A stretch of 64,000 bases of DNA from NCBI GenBank assembly GCA_964006375.1, contig OZ023269.1, positions 1,488,001 through 1,552,000 of the forward strand, written 5' to 3'. The position numbers and the translations under genes were made by a program. Of the stretch, positions 13,327 through 25,000 are shown piece after piece. How positions within the stretch are numbered: the first letter of the stretch is position 1; every line of letters begins with the position of its first letter. Origin of the DNA: Tillus elongatus (taxonomy: Eukaryota; Arthropoda; Insecta; Coleoptera; Cleridae). Under the pieces are notes generated by a model. It was not told where the DNA came from and did no database searches. It saw only the letters and a program-made list of their open reading frames with translations.

Positions 13327-14950
13327 CTTAGATTTTTTTATATATTTCAATAACATACCACAAGGGCTTAAAACCTAAATACTATCGTACCGTGGGTGTC
13401 GACAGGGAGGAAAGAGGCAACTTGTTAATTATGGACTTGAAGGATAGGAGTTTCGGAGGAGAAGGAAAACATGTGCCGGCAAGGAATTCCACAACTTGAA
13501 AGTCCTCGGAACAAAAGAACGGGCATAACAAGATGTTCTATATCTAGTGACATGGACAGTAAAAGGGTGCATTCGCTCTGTTCCCCTGGTAGATCTGTTG
13601 GGGGCACAGGTGGAGGAACTATGGAAGAAAGCTCCTCTGAGCAGTGCACGTGCAGATATCTATAAAAGAGAGAAAGGTCACCAACGGCACGTTGGTGGGC
13701 AAGGAATGGCAGCCTTTGGGAGAGGGTAGGGTCACCGATGAGACGTATAGATCTCTTCTGAATGGAGTCCAGGATAGCGGGTGTAGAAGCGGCAGCGGCA
13801 CCCCAGATGTGGGAACAGAATTCGAGGTTTGGCCTTATTTGTAAAATATATAAGGTATAGAGATTAGCTGGTGAAAAGTATTTGCGAGCCCGGAAGAGAA
13901 AACCTAATTTCTTAGCAGCCGCTTCTCCCAGTGATGTACAATTTTGTGCCAATTGAGATTTCGATCCACAGAAATGCCAACAAGTGAAAAGGACTCATTA
14001 CTTTAAATAACTTGGTTCTTCATTGTGATGGGTCTAGGGCTGGTGTATCTCTTATGAGTGATTTGGTGGGGTTAAATTATACAACATATCTACTTCCCCA
14101 GTCTAATATTTTTTGGAGATCCACGGAGGCAGAACCCTCCATAAGTCTGCGATCCTCCGCTAATTGGGCTAAAGAGACAGGCTTAGAATATTATATACTT
14201 GAGTGGAGGGTGCTGTCATCTGCGTAACTGTGAACTCGGTTGGATGTGCTAGAGAGAAAGTCATTGATACGGAGAAGAAAGAGAACAGAAGTAGGGGCTA
14301 AAGCTGAACCTCGAGGAACTCCTGCATTAATTGGATACAGTTTAGAGGAATGGCCATCCACGGCCACAGAAATGCTCCGGTTGGAGAGGAAATTTGCTGT
14401 CCAGGTACAGAGTTTTGGTAGTAGGCCATAGCCCTGAAGTTTATTAAGCAGCGCTGCGTGCCAGACCTGGTCGAATGCTTTGGATATGTCTAGACCGACA
14501 ATCAGGGATTCACCGTGTAGTTCCATAGACTTGTTCCAAGAATGGGCGACAAAGGAAAGGAGGTTAGCAGTTGATCTGCACTGACGGAATACATACTGCC
14601 TGTCGTGGCTTAGACCGTGTTTTTTCAAGAAATTTTTGTAATTCGGTGTTTATATACTTTTCCATCACTTTAGAGACGACTGAAAGGAGAGAAATAGGCC
14701 TGTGGTTGCTAGGAAGCGCTTTGGGTACTTTCTTGGGGACGCGTTGTACTCGAGCAGTTTTCCAGTTACTAGGGAATATGCCTTTATTGTAAGATGTCTG
14801 AAACAGACGAGTCAGAACAGGAGCAAGTTCTGGTGCGCATTTTTTGAGAACAATTGCTGCGATCTCGTCAAGGCCAGAGGCTTTCCTGGGATTAAGAGAA
14901 GAGAGCATCTTTTGTACCTTTTTAGTTTTGAAAATGATATCCGTCATTTA
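13327..14950 (-). pseudogene. Non-LTR (LINE) reverse transcriptase remnant, jockey-like
   Basis: Reading on the minus strand, three blocks follow the order of a jockey-type reverse transcriptase. The first (14947-14564) has KASGLDEI, FPSNWKTARV and NHRPISLLSVVSKVMEKYI. The second (14628-14191) has LDISKAFDQVWH with the first catalytic Asp, AGVPRGSALAP, and SYADDSTLHSS with the catalytic Asp pair. The third (13952-13425) is the C-terminal region (KLGFLFRARKYFSPANLYTLY, IRPNLEFCSHIWGA, QKRSIRLIGDP). The blocks are joined by frameshifts and stop codons. The endonuclease domain is absent, the usual 5' truncation of LINEs. An AT-rich stretch near 13327 marks the 3' end, shared with the copy at 62085. 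Enzyme activity is lost. Confidence 0.88.
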
Positions 14951-14994
14951 TAGACCGTTAAACCATGCGCTTAACTAAAATTACTACCAAGGCA

Positions 14995-15325
14995 TCAAAG
15001 AAAGGGTCTATGTTAAATGGATTTCTTGGAAATATGTTAGTAAAATCTAGGACAATGATGGTTGAAGCTGAAACTTGAGGGTTTGCATAACACTCTTTAC
15101 ATAATCCGTATCTCTTTCAGGTTCTTTGCCTAAATGTTGCTAACTTTAATGTGTCAAATCGCGATTTTTGACGTTTTGAGGAAAACTCCAATTTTTCTTT
15201 TCTTTAAAATTGAAACTGACCCCGAAAATGTGTTCAAGGGGGCCTAGTTTGCACTAATTTAAAGAAATGTCTTCAAAATTCGAAAGCTGTGTTGTCATTA
15301 GTAAATTTTTCTAATGAAAAAAGAA
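14995..15325 (-). mobile_element. Family A fragment, reverse orientation
   Basis: Read on the minus strand it starts with a left tip (AAATTTACTAATGAC-like), then GCGCAAACTAGGCCCCC-like sequence, then body features CCTCAAAACGTCAAA and GCAACATTTAGGCAAAG. There is no (TA)n tract in this copy. Confidence 0.6.
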
Positions 15326-15454
15326 CTTTTTGTTAAATTGCGTTAATTTTGTATGGTACCTATTTATTATATACTTATTTTTATGGATTATACATTTTAA
15401 AATAGTTTAATAAATACCGCTGTTACTTTTCTCAATATCATGACAAATTTAATG

Positions 15455-15575
15455 TTTTTAGTGAATTTTCTTAACAAAAAATTTAGTAATAGAAGATCCC
15501 GACTTTTAATTTTGAAAAAACTTCCTCAAATGAGCGCGAACTAGGAGCCCTAGAACCCTTATCCGGGGTTAGTTC

Positions 15576-15661
<86 letters not shown>

Positions 15662-16550
15662 CGTGTGTATCACACCGATAACTCAAAAAATAAAATGCTG
15701 ATTTGAATGAAATTTAGCAGATACCTTTCTATTGTAAGTGGCTTGGATAAGTTCTTTAGCCAGGAAAATTTTGAGTCTTTTTTCGAAAAAAATAACAAAG
15801 ATATGGCAACAAAATTTGGTGAGGAAATCAAGCAAAAAAAAGATTTGAACAATAAATTATTACAAAGAAACAAAAAAGGAAATAAGAAAAAAAGTAAAAA
15901 AAAAGAAAGAGAAAATAAAAACACCAGCACCAATAGCGAATTTTCTTATAAATAAATTCAACTAATTTTCTTTAAAGAAACATTGGTTACGAATTTTGGT
16001 ATAACAAATTATTCAACGAAGTTTTGATGCAACATGTTTTTAATGCAATTCGAAAATAATGTTTTAATGGATTTTACAGGTTAGGTATCTAATTTTGATT
16101 TTATGTACTCTTTTCGCAAATTTTTGTGTAGAAAATATTGAGTCAGTTTTCGCAGAAATTTGTGTGCGTTACCGAAAAAATCATTTTGTTGTAAGACTTG
16201 TGTTAAATTTGGTGATTTAATAATAAATGTTTGAGAAGTTATTGTAAAAAAAATAATTTTGGATTTTCGTAAAAAAAATTGTTTGCAATTTTTTTTTCTC
16301 GAAAAGCTGTTTGTGAATAATTAGTTTCGTTGGCCAGAAAAATAAGACCAGTTTTTTCGGGAACATTTTAAGTTTATTTTCGGAACATTTTTCTACAAAC
16401 AATAAAGTTATTTGATGAAATATGGTACATTGTTTTTACTATATTGTTAATAACAAATTTGATGCGTGTTTTCTTAAAAAAGGGCATATTTGCTATTAAA
16501 AACATTTTTTATAAAAATTCACTACCATAACGTACTTTTTTCGTCCAGAT
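15455..16550 (+). mobile_element. Family A copy with (TA)n tract
   Basis: The left tip (TTTTTAGTGAATTTTCTTAA), AAGATCCCGACTTTT and ATCCGGGGTTAG are followed by a tract at 15578-15658 and a body starting CACACCGATAACTCAAAAA. The middle is A-rich; an 82-codon Lys/Asn frame there is composition only. The right half (GAAAATATTGAGTCAG, GAAATATGGTACATTGTTTT) ends in a tip at 16515-16547 with a mutated hairpin. Confidence 0.7.
15578..15658. repeat. (TA)n microsatellite inside family A
   Basis: About 80 bp of alternating TA, followed by GTGCGTGTG and the body of the copy. Confidence 0.97.
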
Positions 16551-17199
16551 TTTTTTTAACTTCTTTCAAAGAGATCTTTTCACTATGTAAGTTACAAAAT
16601 TTACAGTTTAGTAGAGTAATTGTATATACTGTGGTATCTAATACAAACCAAACTGTAAGACGTGTTAAGATTAGAGCTTAATCCTTTAAATTAGTAGTTG
16701 TACACGGAGGCATTATATAAATATTTTCGTACTGAACGTTGTCTGTTGAAATTCAAAGCAATTAACTGGTGTTATAGGTACAACTAGTTTGTTTGTATAA
16801 TACTATAGAACAATAATAGACAAGAAATATAGAGAGGAAGTAATATACTCGGGATAATCCCAAGGCTGCTTCTCTGTATATCCGAATTGTTCAGCTTAGC
16901 TCAGCTGTTATTTATAGTTACAATTTTAAATTCTGGAAACAGTATTTTAGCTGGTATTGCATCGAGAGAAATATTGCAGGTAACCTAGATCATTTAAGAT
17001 AAATATATATGTTGTTTTTATTTTTGATGCCTTTATTCTCAAACATTTTAATTCATAGCTTTAAAATATCTCGCCCTACCTCTAATTTTTACAAGAATCT
17101 CTTAAAAGTATGTCTTAACTCGAAAGAATTATTATTTCCAAACACTTTATTGTTCTTGTATTTTTCCATCAAGAAATAAACTTCCATCACATAGCACGC
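16551..17199. other. No recognisable feature
   Basis: AT-rich DNA with no gene or repeat structure that I can identify. Confidence 0.5.
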
Positions 17200-17904
17200 A
17201 TCTACTCCCTACTTTTCTACAAAACTTTACTAATGAAGAGATCGCGACTTTTGATTTTTGAAAATTTTATTTAAATGAACGCAAACCAGGCCTCCTAGAA
17301 CCCATATCCGGGGTGCAATTTTTATATTTTTTATATATATTATATTTATCCATTCTCCTATTTTTAATTCTATTACAACAAGATCAAGCTCAAGAAAACT
17401 AACAGTTCCCTTAAGGTCCTTAAATCTTTCACAACAACATATTTCATACCTGGGCCCCCACTAATATATGGTGAGATTCCAGGGCACTGCACATAGAGTA
17501 CTTTGCGAAATTTCATCGGTTTTTTCAAAAAGTGGTATGAGACAAATAAGAATCAATTATGCAAAAAATATTAAAAGTTTAAGAAATACTATTTCATTGT
17601 TACAATTTTGAATTTTTGTTTTTTTTTTCTCTACATTCATTCTCTTCAACTCGTTTGTATATTTCATTTTCTGTTATAAAAATGTCTTAGTAAAAATATC
17701 GAATTTCGCAGTCACATCTTATCGGGACATAAATAAACAATATGATAACTCAAAAAATAATGGGCCAATTTTGATGAAATTTTTAAGTCACTTGGATGAG
17801 TTTGTTAGCCCCGAAAATCAAACCAGTTATTCCGGGAAAATTTTTGGTTTCCTTTTGAAAAATTCTTGTATCTCCGAAAATAACAAAGATTTGGTAACCA
17901 ATAC
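17200..17904 (+). mobile_element. Family A fragment
   Basis: The left segment (TTTACTAATGAAGAGATCGC, CCTCCTAGAACCCATATCCG) ends in only a short AT stretch where other copies have a long tract. The body (GATAACTCAAAAAATAATGG, GTTAGCCCCGAAAATC, TATCTCCGAAAATAACAAAG) resumes at 17742 and runs to about 17900, where a transposase-like fragment begins. Confidence 0.6.
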
Positions 17905-18170
17905 GTCCTGTTAATGAAGTTTAGTTGCTGCAAGATAGAGTTATTTTGGGGGACGCGTGCGGCACTATTTGGATGGAGTTTTCACAGACAAGTGGATTGG
18001 GCGCGGTGCTCCTCTGGCCTGACTTGGCCTGTTCGCTCTTCTGATTTGACGTCATGTATTTTTTTTCTTTGGGGTCACTCGAATAACGTTATCTAAACAG
18101 ACAGGTTATTAAATGTGGATGACCTGAAAACCAGAATTAGTTATTGGCAAAACGAGACTGAATGTAATAA
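17905..18170 (+). pseudogene. mariner/Tc1-type transposase C-terminal fragment
   Basis: The translation reads HRQVDWARCSSGLTWPVRSS followed by DLTSCIFFLWGHSNN. This matches the RxIGRGGP, WPARSPDLTPCDFFLWGHLK stretch around the third catalytic residue in mariner-like transposases. The expected third catalytic Asp (C-D-FFLW) is Ile here, and a stop follows NNVI. After the stop the same frame continues RLLNVDDLKTRISYWQNET, again family-like. Only about 85 codons of the C-terminal half remain, so the gene is dead. Confidence 0.75.
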
Positions 18171-18604
18171 ATATCCTAAAAACGCGAGTCTAATATGATT
18201 ATTATTGCTGTTTTACTTTATTTTTGTTTTGTCGGTTTCTTTTGGAAATCAAATAATTTTTTTCTTAATTTTTTTTCTTGTAGACCCTGATTAAAATTAT
18301 ATAGTGCCATAATAAGACGTTCTTCCGTAAAAGTAAAACAAATCACATCTTGCCATAAAAAAAATAGTTGCCATAGCAGCGAAGTTGCTTAAGCTAGGTA
18401 AAATTGAATATCGCAAACAATAAATCGAAAGACTTTTGTAAGTACATTTTTTTAAAATAACAAACTCAGAAAATTCAAATGCCTTTGCATACTTTCTACT
18501 GACCCTGTATAACAATAGAGCTGTAGAACTACAGGATATTCCGCCATCTTGCAAATATTTTTGTTTAAAAAATTAAGATCGACTGATCGTATTATAAAAA
18601 AAAA
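18171..18604 (+). mobile_element. 3' flank of the transposase fragment (family E)
   Basis: 18270-18600 matches 11812-12135 (TATAGTGCC, AAATCACATCTTGCCAT, AAAATTGAATATCGC, GACCCTGTATAAC). It is probably the 3' non-coding end and terminal repeat region of the transposon whose coding remnant lies just upstream. Confidence 0.5.
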
Positions 18605-18723
18605 CCTTTTTTGAAAACCTACTTTTTAGTAAATTTTCTTAAAAAAAGATTCAATAATAAGGAGATCCCGACTTTTGTATTTAAAAAAAATTATACAAAT
18701 GAGTGCTAATTAGGCCCCCTATA

Positions 18724-18845
<122 letters not shown>

Positions 18846-19458
18846 CACCGACAACTCAAAGAATAATGGGCCGATTTTGATCAAAGTTTGTGAGTATCTT
18901 CCTTTTGCAAGTGGCTTGGATAAGTTTGTTATCCAGGAAAATCGGCCAAGGTTTTCCCGGAAAATGTTGTGTTTTCTGTCTGAAAAAAATTATCTCTCCG
19001 GAAATAACAAAGTAAGGGCTACAAAATCTGGTACGAGTGTTTGTATTATAAAGAGTGAACCATGTACCTAATTTGGATCTCTAAGTTTAAAGACAAAAGA
19101 GCTATGGGCAGTTAAAGAAAAAAATTTGCAGTTTTCCTGAAAACGTCAGAGTCACGATTTGGCAAAATTGGCAACGTTTAGACAAAGAACGTAAAACAAA
19201 TATTATTAAAAGAAAATGTTGCAAGGAAAGGGTTCTGTAAACCCTTAAGTTACAGCTTCAACTAAAATATCTACAGAAAATTAATTTCACATAGACCCTT
19301 TCTCTGATGCTTTGGCTGTAAGTTTAGTTAAGTTGATGCTTTGGCTGTAGGTTTAGTAAGTTTTTGGTTTAACGGTCTATAATTTTTAGCTAATTTTCGT
19401 TGAACAAATTCGTCAATGCATTTTTTTATCAAAATATGATGTATGTTTGTAAGAAAAA

Positions 19459-19716
19459 ACCGAGACGCAGTAAGTGCGTTTTAGTAGCGTAGTTTCATTA
19501 AATCCTTCAAATTTCAATAACTCAATTTGCTATTAACCTAAGGTTTGTTGGCTAGGAAACCAACATTTTAAGTTTATTTTCAGAAAAGTTTTGTACATTT
19601 TCAAACAATAAGTAATTTTGATAATATATGGTACATTGTTTCTACTAAATATGCATTTGCTATTAAAAATATTTTTATTAAAATTCACTCCCATAAGGCA
19701 CTTGCTGCGTCCAGAC
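19459..19716 (+). mobile_element. MITE-like unit with inverted tips, shortened
   Basis: The left end GAGACGCAGTAAGTGCGTTT and right end GGCACTTGCTGCGTCC are inverted copies. The interior retains CTCAATTTGCTATTAACCT and ATGGTACATTGTTTCTACTA but is shorter than the 26.8-kb unit. Confidence 0.65.
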
Positions 19717-19720
19717 TTTT

Positions 19721-20260
19721 TTTTAATAATAGGGATAACGACACAAGTTCCTCTAATTACGAGGAACGGCATGTATACATAGATAATTTTCGAATGACCG
19801 ATTAACAACAATGTCACGCAGATTCGAGCTGTAGACATTTAATTTAATATAAATTGCTGGAATTCGTTTCGTGCTATCAAAATATCAATATAAGCAAACA
19901 TTCGTGTCATATGAGTAAGTTAATATTAAAAATACACAGAAATTCGTTAGTCTTCGCAACAGTGTAGCGATATAAAAATACGATATATAGGACAAAGTTA
20001 GATTTATGAATCCAGCCTGGTGAATGTATTTTATAGGCGATCTCGACATGTATTTAATTAGAGGATGAACTTTTTCATTTTAGGGATTTGCAGAGGTTAC
20101 GTGTGATATTTTGAAGAAAGCACAAGCTTCCAGTGGACTGCTTTAGTATTCAGGTCGTGTTTTCAGGCAAACTGCTTTAACTTGTGCACCCCTGTTCAAT
20201 AGGAATAAGATTTCTATAGCATGTATCCAACATCTGGCCTTTTAGCATGGTAGAATGATA
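19721..20260. other. No recognisable feature
   Basis: No gene or repeat identified. A 101-codon minus-strand open frame overlapping its start (19533-19838) runs through family A sequence and is not considered a gene. Confidence 0.5.
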
Positions 20261-20337
20261 TACAGAGTGTCCAGCCGAAAATTTACAAGATACATATTTC
20301 AGGAACCACACATTAGTTTCTACTGAAATTTTGCAAG
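20261..20337 (+). repeat. Left arm of a 3.6-kb-spaced inverted repeat
   Basis: TACAGAGTGTCCAGCCGAAA, then TATTTCAGGAACCACA and CTACTGAAATTTTGCAAG. This is the diverged reverse complement of 23786-23852. The pair could be the ends of one element enclosing the mariner remnant and SINE tail, or two independent copies of one terminal sequence. Confidence 0.6.
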
Positions 20338-21229
20338 CGTACTAAGCCATATTTGGGCTATTTAAATTTTATATTCTGACTACAAGCAACAAGTTAAGGC
20401 ATCTTAACCAGTGCCTGAGTTCAAGCAATCTAACCGAGCTTTAAGTTAGTGACAACTAACCAAAATGTTGGCTTGATTGACCTAATCGCCACAAATTTGT
20501 GAATGCAGCCCCGACTGGTTTTATTTTAACTAATTAATCCAAAATCAGTAACTTACAAGTAACTGTGCTAGGAAAGATATTGTTCAAGTTTATTTAGAAG
20601 ATATACTAAGGTTTGATTCTACATTTAGTAATTTTAAGGTCGAAGTGTGTCTTAAATTGGATTCAAAACTTACTACTAAATCCAGAGACCAAAAACATAC
20701 ATTTTAAGGTAGTTTATTACCTAATATTAACCTGCAATTCGTCCCTGTGGTTTGGTAAATTTGAGGTATTCTAATGAAGTTACAATTACGTATATATTAC
20801 CAATTTAACGGCAAATTAGTAAAGAAAAGATTATAGGAATCAAACTAACCTAAAACCTCTTTTTGATTGGCCTTGCAGTCACAATTACTGCCTAAATTGT
20901 CTTCAGTCAAATTGCCTACATCAAAGTTTTAAATAGCCACAAGAAGTGACTTGCAACACAAATTTTCCTCAGAGTTTAAAGTGTACAGCAGTTGAATAAG
21001 TTAGTGAATGTTGGAGGTGTTTGAGTTGATGAAATACGTCAAGGAAATGCGGCTTCATCGCAGTCATTTTTCACATAATCAGCAAGCAGATCACTGTTTT
21101 ATTACTCATGTATATGGCAGCTGATACAAACTTATAAATACCAGATCGGCTCACTTGCGTTACGTACATCAAGCGCTCAGCTCATCTTACGGGTTCTGTA
21201 AACTAACTAATGAGTTTTTCCGCTCCGTA
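20338..21229. other. No recognisable feature
   Basis: Less AT-rich than its surroundings, but no coding region, repeat or RNA gene recognised. Confidence 0.45.
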
Positions 21230-22172
21230 TAGCAGTGCTGGACCGCGGATCGTGGATTAGCCCTCAGTTACAGCCGCTTGACTGTTTTCCCAAAACGTTT
21301 TACTTGAAATAAATGTTCAATCTTAGAAAGATAAAAAAGTCACATGTCAGGCAAGTAAGGAGGTTAAGGAGCCACAGTACAGTTTTTACTGGCCAAAAAC
21401 GCGTTTATGGAAATTTCTGTGAGCCGTGATGCAGGATTTGATTGTTCTTGATGTTTGGTCTAACACGCATAAGACTTTTTGGGAGTCTTTCGAGAACCTC
21501 TCGGTAAAAGTGTTGATTCACTGTCTGTTAAGGCACAAAGTCTTTGTGAACGATTCCCTGGCTATCAAAAAACATATGAGCATGCTCTTGATCTTTGATT
21601 TCCTCATTCTTGCTTTTTTTGACTTGGAGAGCCTGAAGTATGCCATTCCATGCTCTGGCCTTCGGTTTCCGGGTTATGCTCAAACACCCAACTTTCATCA
21701 CCAGTAATGACACGATCCAAAACATTTTCATTATTTTCAAACGATTCCAAAAAGTCAAGGCACCTATTCCTCCTAATGTCCTTTTGTTACCGCGAAAAGT
21801 TTTTGAGAACAGTTTTCTAGCAGATATTTCTCATTCCCAATTCATTGATCAAAACTTGATGTACGGTGGTGTGACACAAAATTAACTGTTACCTATTCGT
21901 TATGACCATCAATCCACGATCTCAATGCACAAGATCATGGATTGTGTCGACATTCTCATCGGTTGTTGCAGTTGAAGGCCTTCCGCTACGTGACTCATCT
22001 CCGATCGACTCTCTTCCTTCTGAGAATGCCTCAAACCACCAAAAAGCATGGACTTTTGCAAAGCACTGTCTCCGTAGGCCTGCTGAAGTTTTGCAAAAGT
22101 TTTTGTTGCACTTTGTTCAATTCTGAAGCAAAACCTAATAGCACACCATGGCTCAAAACTAATGTCACTCAT
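21230..22172 (-). pseudogene. mariner transposase remnant
   Basis: From the Met at 22172 the minus strand reads MSDISFEPWCAIRFCFRIEQ then SATKTFAKLQQAYGDSAL, the N-terminal helix-turn-helix region typical of mariner transposases. Further on, around 21690-21720, a different frame gives DRVITGDESW with the first catalytic Asp, then FDSQGIVHKDFVP, FYREVLERLPK and MRVRPNIKNN. The second catalytic motif (HHDN in active relatives) reads HHGS at about 21395. The PPYSPD region survives as PPYLPDM near 21340. Several frameshifts, at least two in-frame stops and an internal deletion between the helix-turn-helix and the first Asp show it is long dead. Confidence 0.88.
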
Positions 22173-22824
22173 TTTAAGAACCCACTACGATAACCGGTTT
22201 TGGAAGAAGGACAACAACGGACAAGCAAATGACTCGATCGGGTTCAAACTCGTCCGAAACGCATAGCACATGTCATCCTGTCCACCACCACCCCCTTCCC
22301 CCCACCTCTAATTCTACGTGCTTCCAGTGTTGCCATATCCAACGCTGTGTTGTCAGTCTCATTACTTAATTTACATAACTCGTGCCCAGTACTGTTGTGA
22401 ATAATTAACTAAATAACAAACAACGCTTTAAGTTCGCTTCATATTACTATTTCAATTATATTCTCTGTATAAATCTTGAAAACCCATGACAAGTTTATCG
22501 GCAAGTACTATGAAAGTGATGCTGCATTTGATAGGGAATTCACTAAAATGTGAAAACAAGTCAATTTTAGATAAAAGAATAACAGCCTGCAACGTACAAA
22601 CTTTACGCCTTCATTCAACCCGCTTCGAGGGACAGTTAAATTTTTTAATAGGAAGTAGGCGAAGGAAGCGATGGTGATACCTTATTTGAAATATCTGGTT
22701 ATATGTTTATTCAAAAATGCTATGGTTTTAAAATGTATTGCATAAATTAGCAGTAAAAACAATTCTTCTGATTCGCGAAATTTGCTACAACACAGTAAAA
22801 AATTAATCACGTTTCATGTTGGAT
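22173..22824. other. No recognisable feature
   Basis: Contains a C-rich patch near 22290-22305. No terminal inverted repeat of the adjacent mariner was identified, and no gene was seen. Confidence 0.45.
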
Positions 22825-22998
22825 AATAAGAAAAAGGTCTTGCGCACGTTAAAGGTCCCTACCCTTCTTACAGAAAGGTAGGGGTTCGGCGAAATTTCCA
22901 GACTAGTAAGGTGAAACTGCTCCCTGGCGTCGGTGATTGGCCATAGTCACGGAAATAGGCCAACGTTAAAGAAACAAAACACACACACACACAACACA
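22825..22998 (+). mobile_element. SINE tail, copy 3 (truncated), with (AC)n tail
   Basis: Matches the 3' half of the SINE at 36195-36567: GGTCCCTACCCTTCTTACAG, TTCGGCGAAATTTCCAG, AAGGTGAAACTGCTCCCTGG, CGTCGGTGATTGGCC and ACGTTAAAGAAAC, then an (AC)n tail. The tRNA-like head is missing. SINEs are mobilised by LINE enzymes in trans; a microsatellite-like tail is common in invertebrate families. Confidence 0.75.
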
Positions 22999-23585
22999 TA
23001 ATTATATAAGTATATGATAATTGTTTTCACAAATGTTAAATGACACTTCAAAGTGACATATTTTCTTATTTCTGACAGATTGTGACGTGATGAGTATTTT
23101 ACCGCTTATATTTTCGTGAACAGTTAAGATACCTATGTTAATTTTTTTTTAATTAGATTTTTTCGTAAAAAAAATTTTTAGCACTATTTTGCGAATAATC
23201 TATTCTCCTGTAACATTCTTTAAGCCAATTTTTTTTAACAAAAATAGCAAATTTTCGTGAAAGAAAGTGTTTGCAAATTTTTATTTTCAAATATTTGGCA
23301 AAAAGCTCTTTGTGGATAATTGTATCTTGGCAGGTAAGTAAATTGCTTGGAGAGGTTCGTTGGCGAGAAAAATACGACCAGTTTTATTATTTTAGGTTTA
23401 TTTCCGGAAAAATGTTGTACCCTTTTGAACACTAAAGTTATTTTGATGAAATACGGCATTGTTTCTACTTTGTAGGTTATACACCTAATTAAATTTGATG
23501 CCTTTCATAAAAAAGACATACTTGGAATGATAAACATTTTTATGAAAATTTGCTACCATGCACTTGCTGCGTCCAAATATTTTTT
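22999..23585 (+). mobile_element. Family A right half
   Basis: No left tip or (TA)n tract. It contains TTGGCAGGTAAGTAAATTGC, GAGAGGTTCGTTGGCGAG and GATGAAATACGGCATTG. The right tip at 23541-23572 is shortened (GCTACCATGCACTTGC), having lost part of the hairpin's 5' strand. Confidence 0.65.
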
Positions 23586-24445
23586 TAAATTTTGAACATC
23601 AGGGAAACTGCACATTCAAGGATCATGGTATGGTATATGTGATCACATTCAAATTACATAGGTTATAGACTGTAATGACAAGAAACTGGCTATTTTATTT
23701 TAAGTAACAATCAACTTCCGGTTTTATTTAAAGTGGGAGAACAGTCGAAGTATTTTGTTTAAATAGAGGAAATCATAATTATTATACTTGTAGAATTTCA
23801 GTGAAAGTTGTTCTGTGGTTCCTGAAATAAATACCCTGCTGGACAACCTCTATAATAAGTAATATGTTTTGGAAAATAAACTTTTATTTGATCAGTTAAG
23901 CGAATAAATTATTGCAATTAATCGGAGCTGTTGTGTGCTGACAATTTACGTTCACATATTACATGTTACAGAGCTTGATAGATGTGGACAACACATTCTA
24001 TCGACAGCCAGATGCACTAAATTCTGTTACATATTTAAATTAGGAATGACGTCGATGAAATTCGGCTTTATCTGTTTAGAATTTAGCTTCAATATAATTC
24101 ACTGCCATCAACAATTTTTCGTTTTCACTGTGTATTAATATTCAGCAATATATAATTAAGCTAGAATACCAATTAAATGTTAAATCGCTGTCAACAGTTT
24201 CCATTGGCTGATTAGGCAGCCAAGTAGACACCTAAACCGTTTGTCTCATATAAGAGTTATGATAGATGTCAAGTAAATTTCTCTAGCTCTCAAAAGAAAA
24301 ATTGAGAATCTGTGCATCTTCTATTGACGCTATCATTTACCAGGCGCCAGCTGCTGGATTTAAGCGCCTTAATTCGTTCACTGCTGAAACAAATCAGCGA
24401 TTGTAAGTCTTATGAACGCATTGTTGACTTTAAGCTGTATCAGCG
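23586..24445. other. Mostly unassigned; holds an inverted-repeat arm
   Basis: Positions 23786-23852 are the partner arm of 20261-20337 (GAATTTCAGTGAAAG, GTGGTTCCTGAAATAAATA, GCTGGACAACC). The rest shows no gene; open frames here are under 70 codons without a recognisable domain. Confidence 0.5.
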
Positions 24446-24545
24446 AAATTTCTTAGAAAAAAATCACCATTGAGGAGATGGCGACTTTTGAATTTTAAAA
24501 CATATTTCTTAAATGAGCATGAACTAGAAACCCTGGAACCTAGAA
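24446..24545 (+). mobile_element. Family A left end only
   Basis: GCGAAATTTCTTAG, ATCACCATTGAGGAGATGGC and ATGAGCATGAACTAGAAACC, then abrupt loss of similarity. Confidence 0.55.
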
Positions 24546-24825
24546 AATTTATTTTAAATAAACACTATTTAAGACGTATTGATAGCAGATTAAATTTATA
24601 GAGTTTGTGATTAAGGTGTTATGTATTTTTTATTTATTTAACAAATCACTACCTTCAGCCAATAAATAGATAACGGACACAGCATATACAGATAGATATA
24701 GGTGTGACAATTAAAACTGTTCACCTGGAAAATACCGAAATTAAAATCAAAAGAAAAAAGTCGAGACACGTTGACTTTGCTTTCAATGGGGGGCACATGG
24801 CGTAAGATTTGGTGCCCCCTTTTTT

Positions 24826-25000
24826 TCCCTCGGGGCTCGTCCGCGGCCTTGCCGCCCCGATAGCACTGCAACCTTTGGTTGAATGTGCATACCCTTAGTC
24901 TTACTCCACCCATTCCAAAATCACTGTGCCTTGAACTAGTCTGCACAGAGATTGGTAGGGTGAAGTTTTATATTGCTCTTTCTAAGGTCTAGACTGACGG
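24826..25000 (+). repeat. Dispersed repeat C, copy 1
   Basis: GC-richer than its surroundings. It shares CTCGTCCGCGGCCTTGCCGC-type sequence, CTCCACCCATTCCAAAATCA, AACTAGTCTGCA and GGGTGAAGTTTTATATTGCTC with 52345-52512. No coding frame is conserved, so it may be a SINE or the 3' end of a LINE. Confidence 0.6.

Noticed and set aside
13471..13844. Plus-strand frames of 60-66 codons
   Set aside because: Shadows of the minus-strand LINE, whose order of motifs is clear.
15707..15955. 82-codon Lys/Asn-rich frame
   Set aside because: Lies in the A-rich body of a family A copy; other copies have no corresponding frame.
21230..22172. An active mariner
   Set aside because: Second catalytic motif lost, internal deletion, frameshifts and stops.
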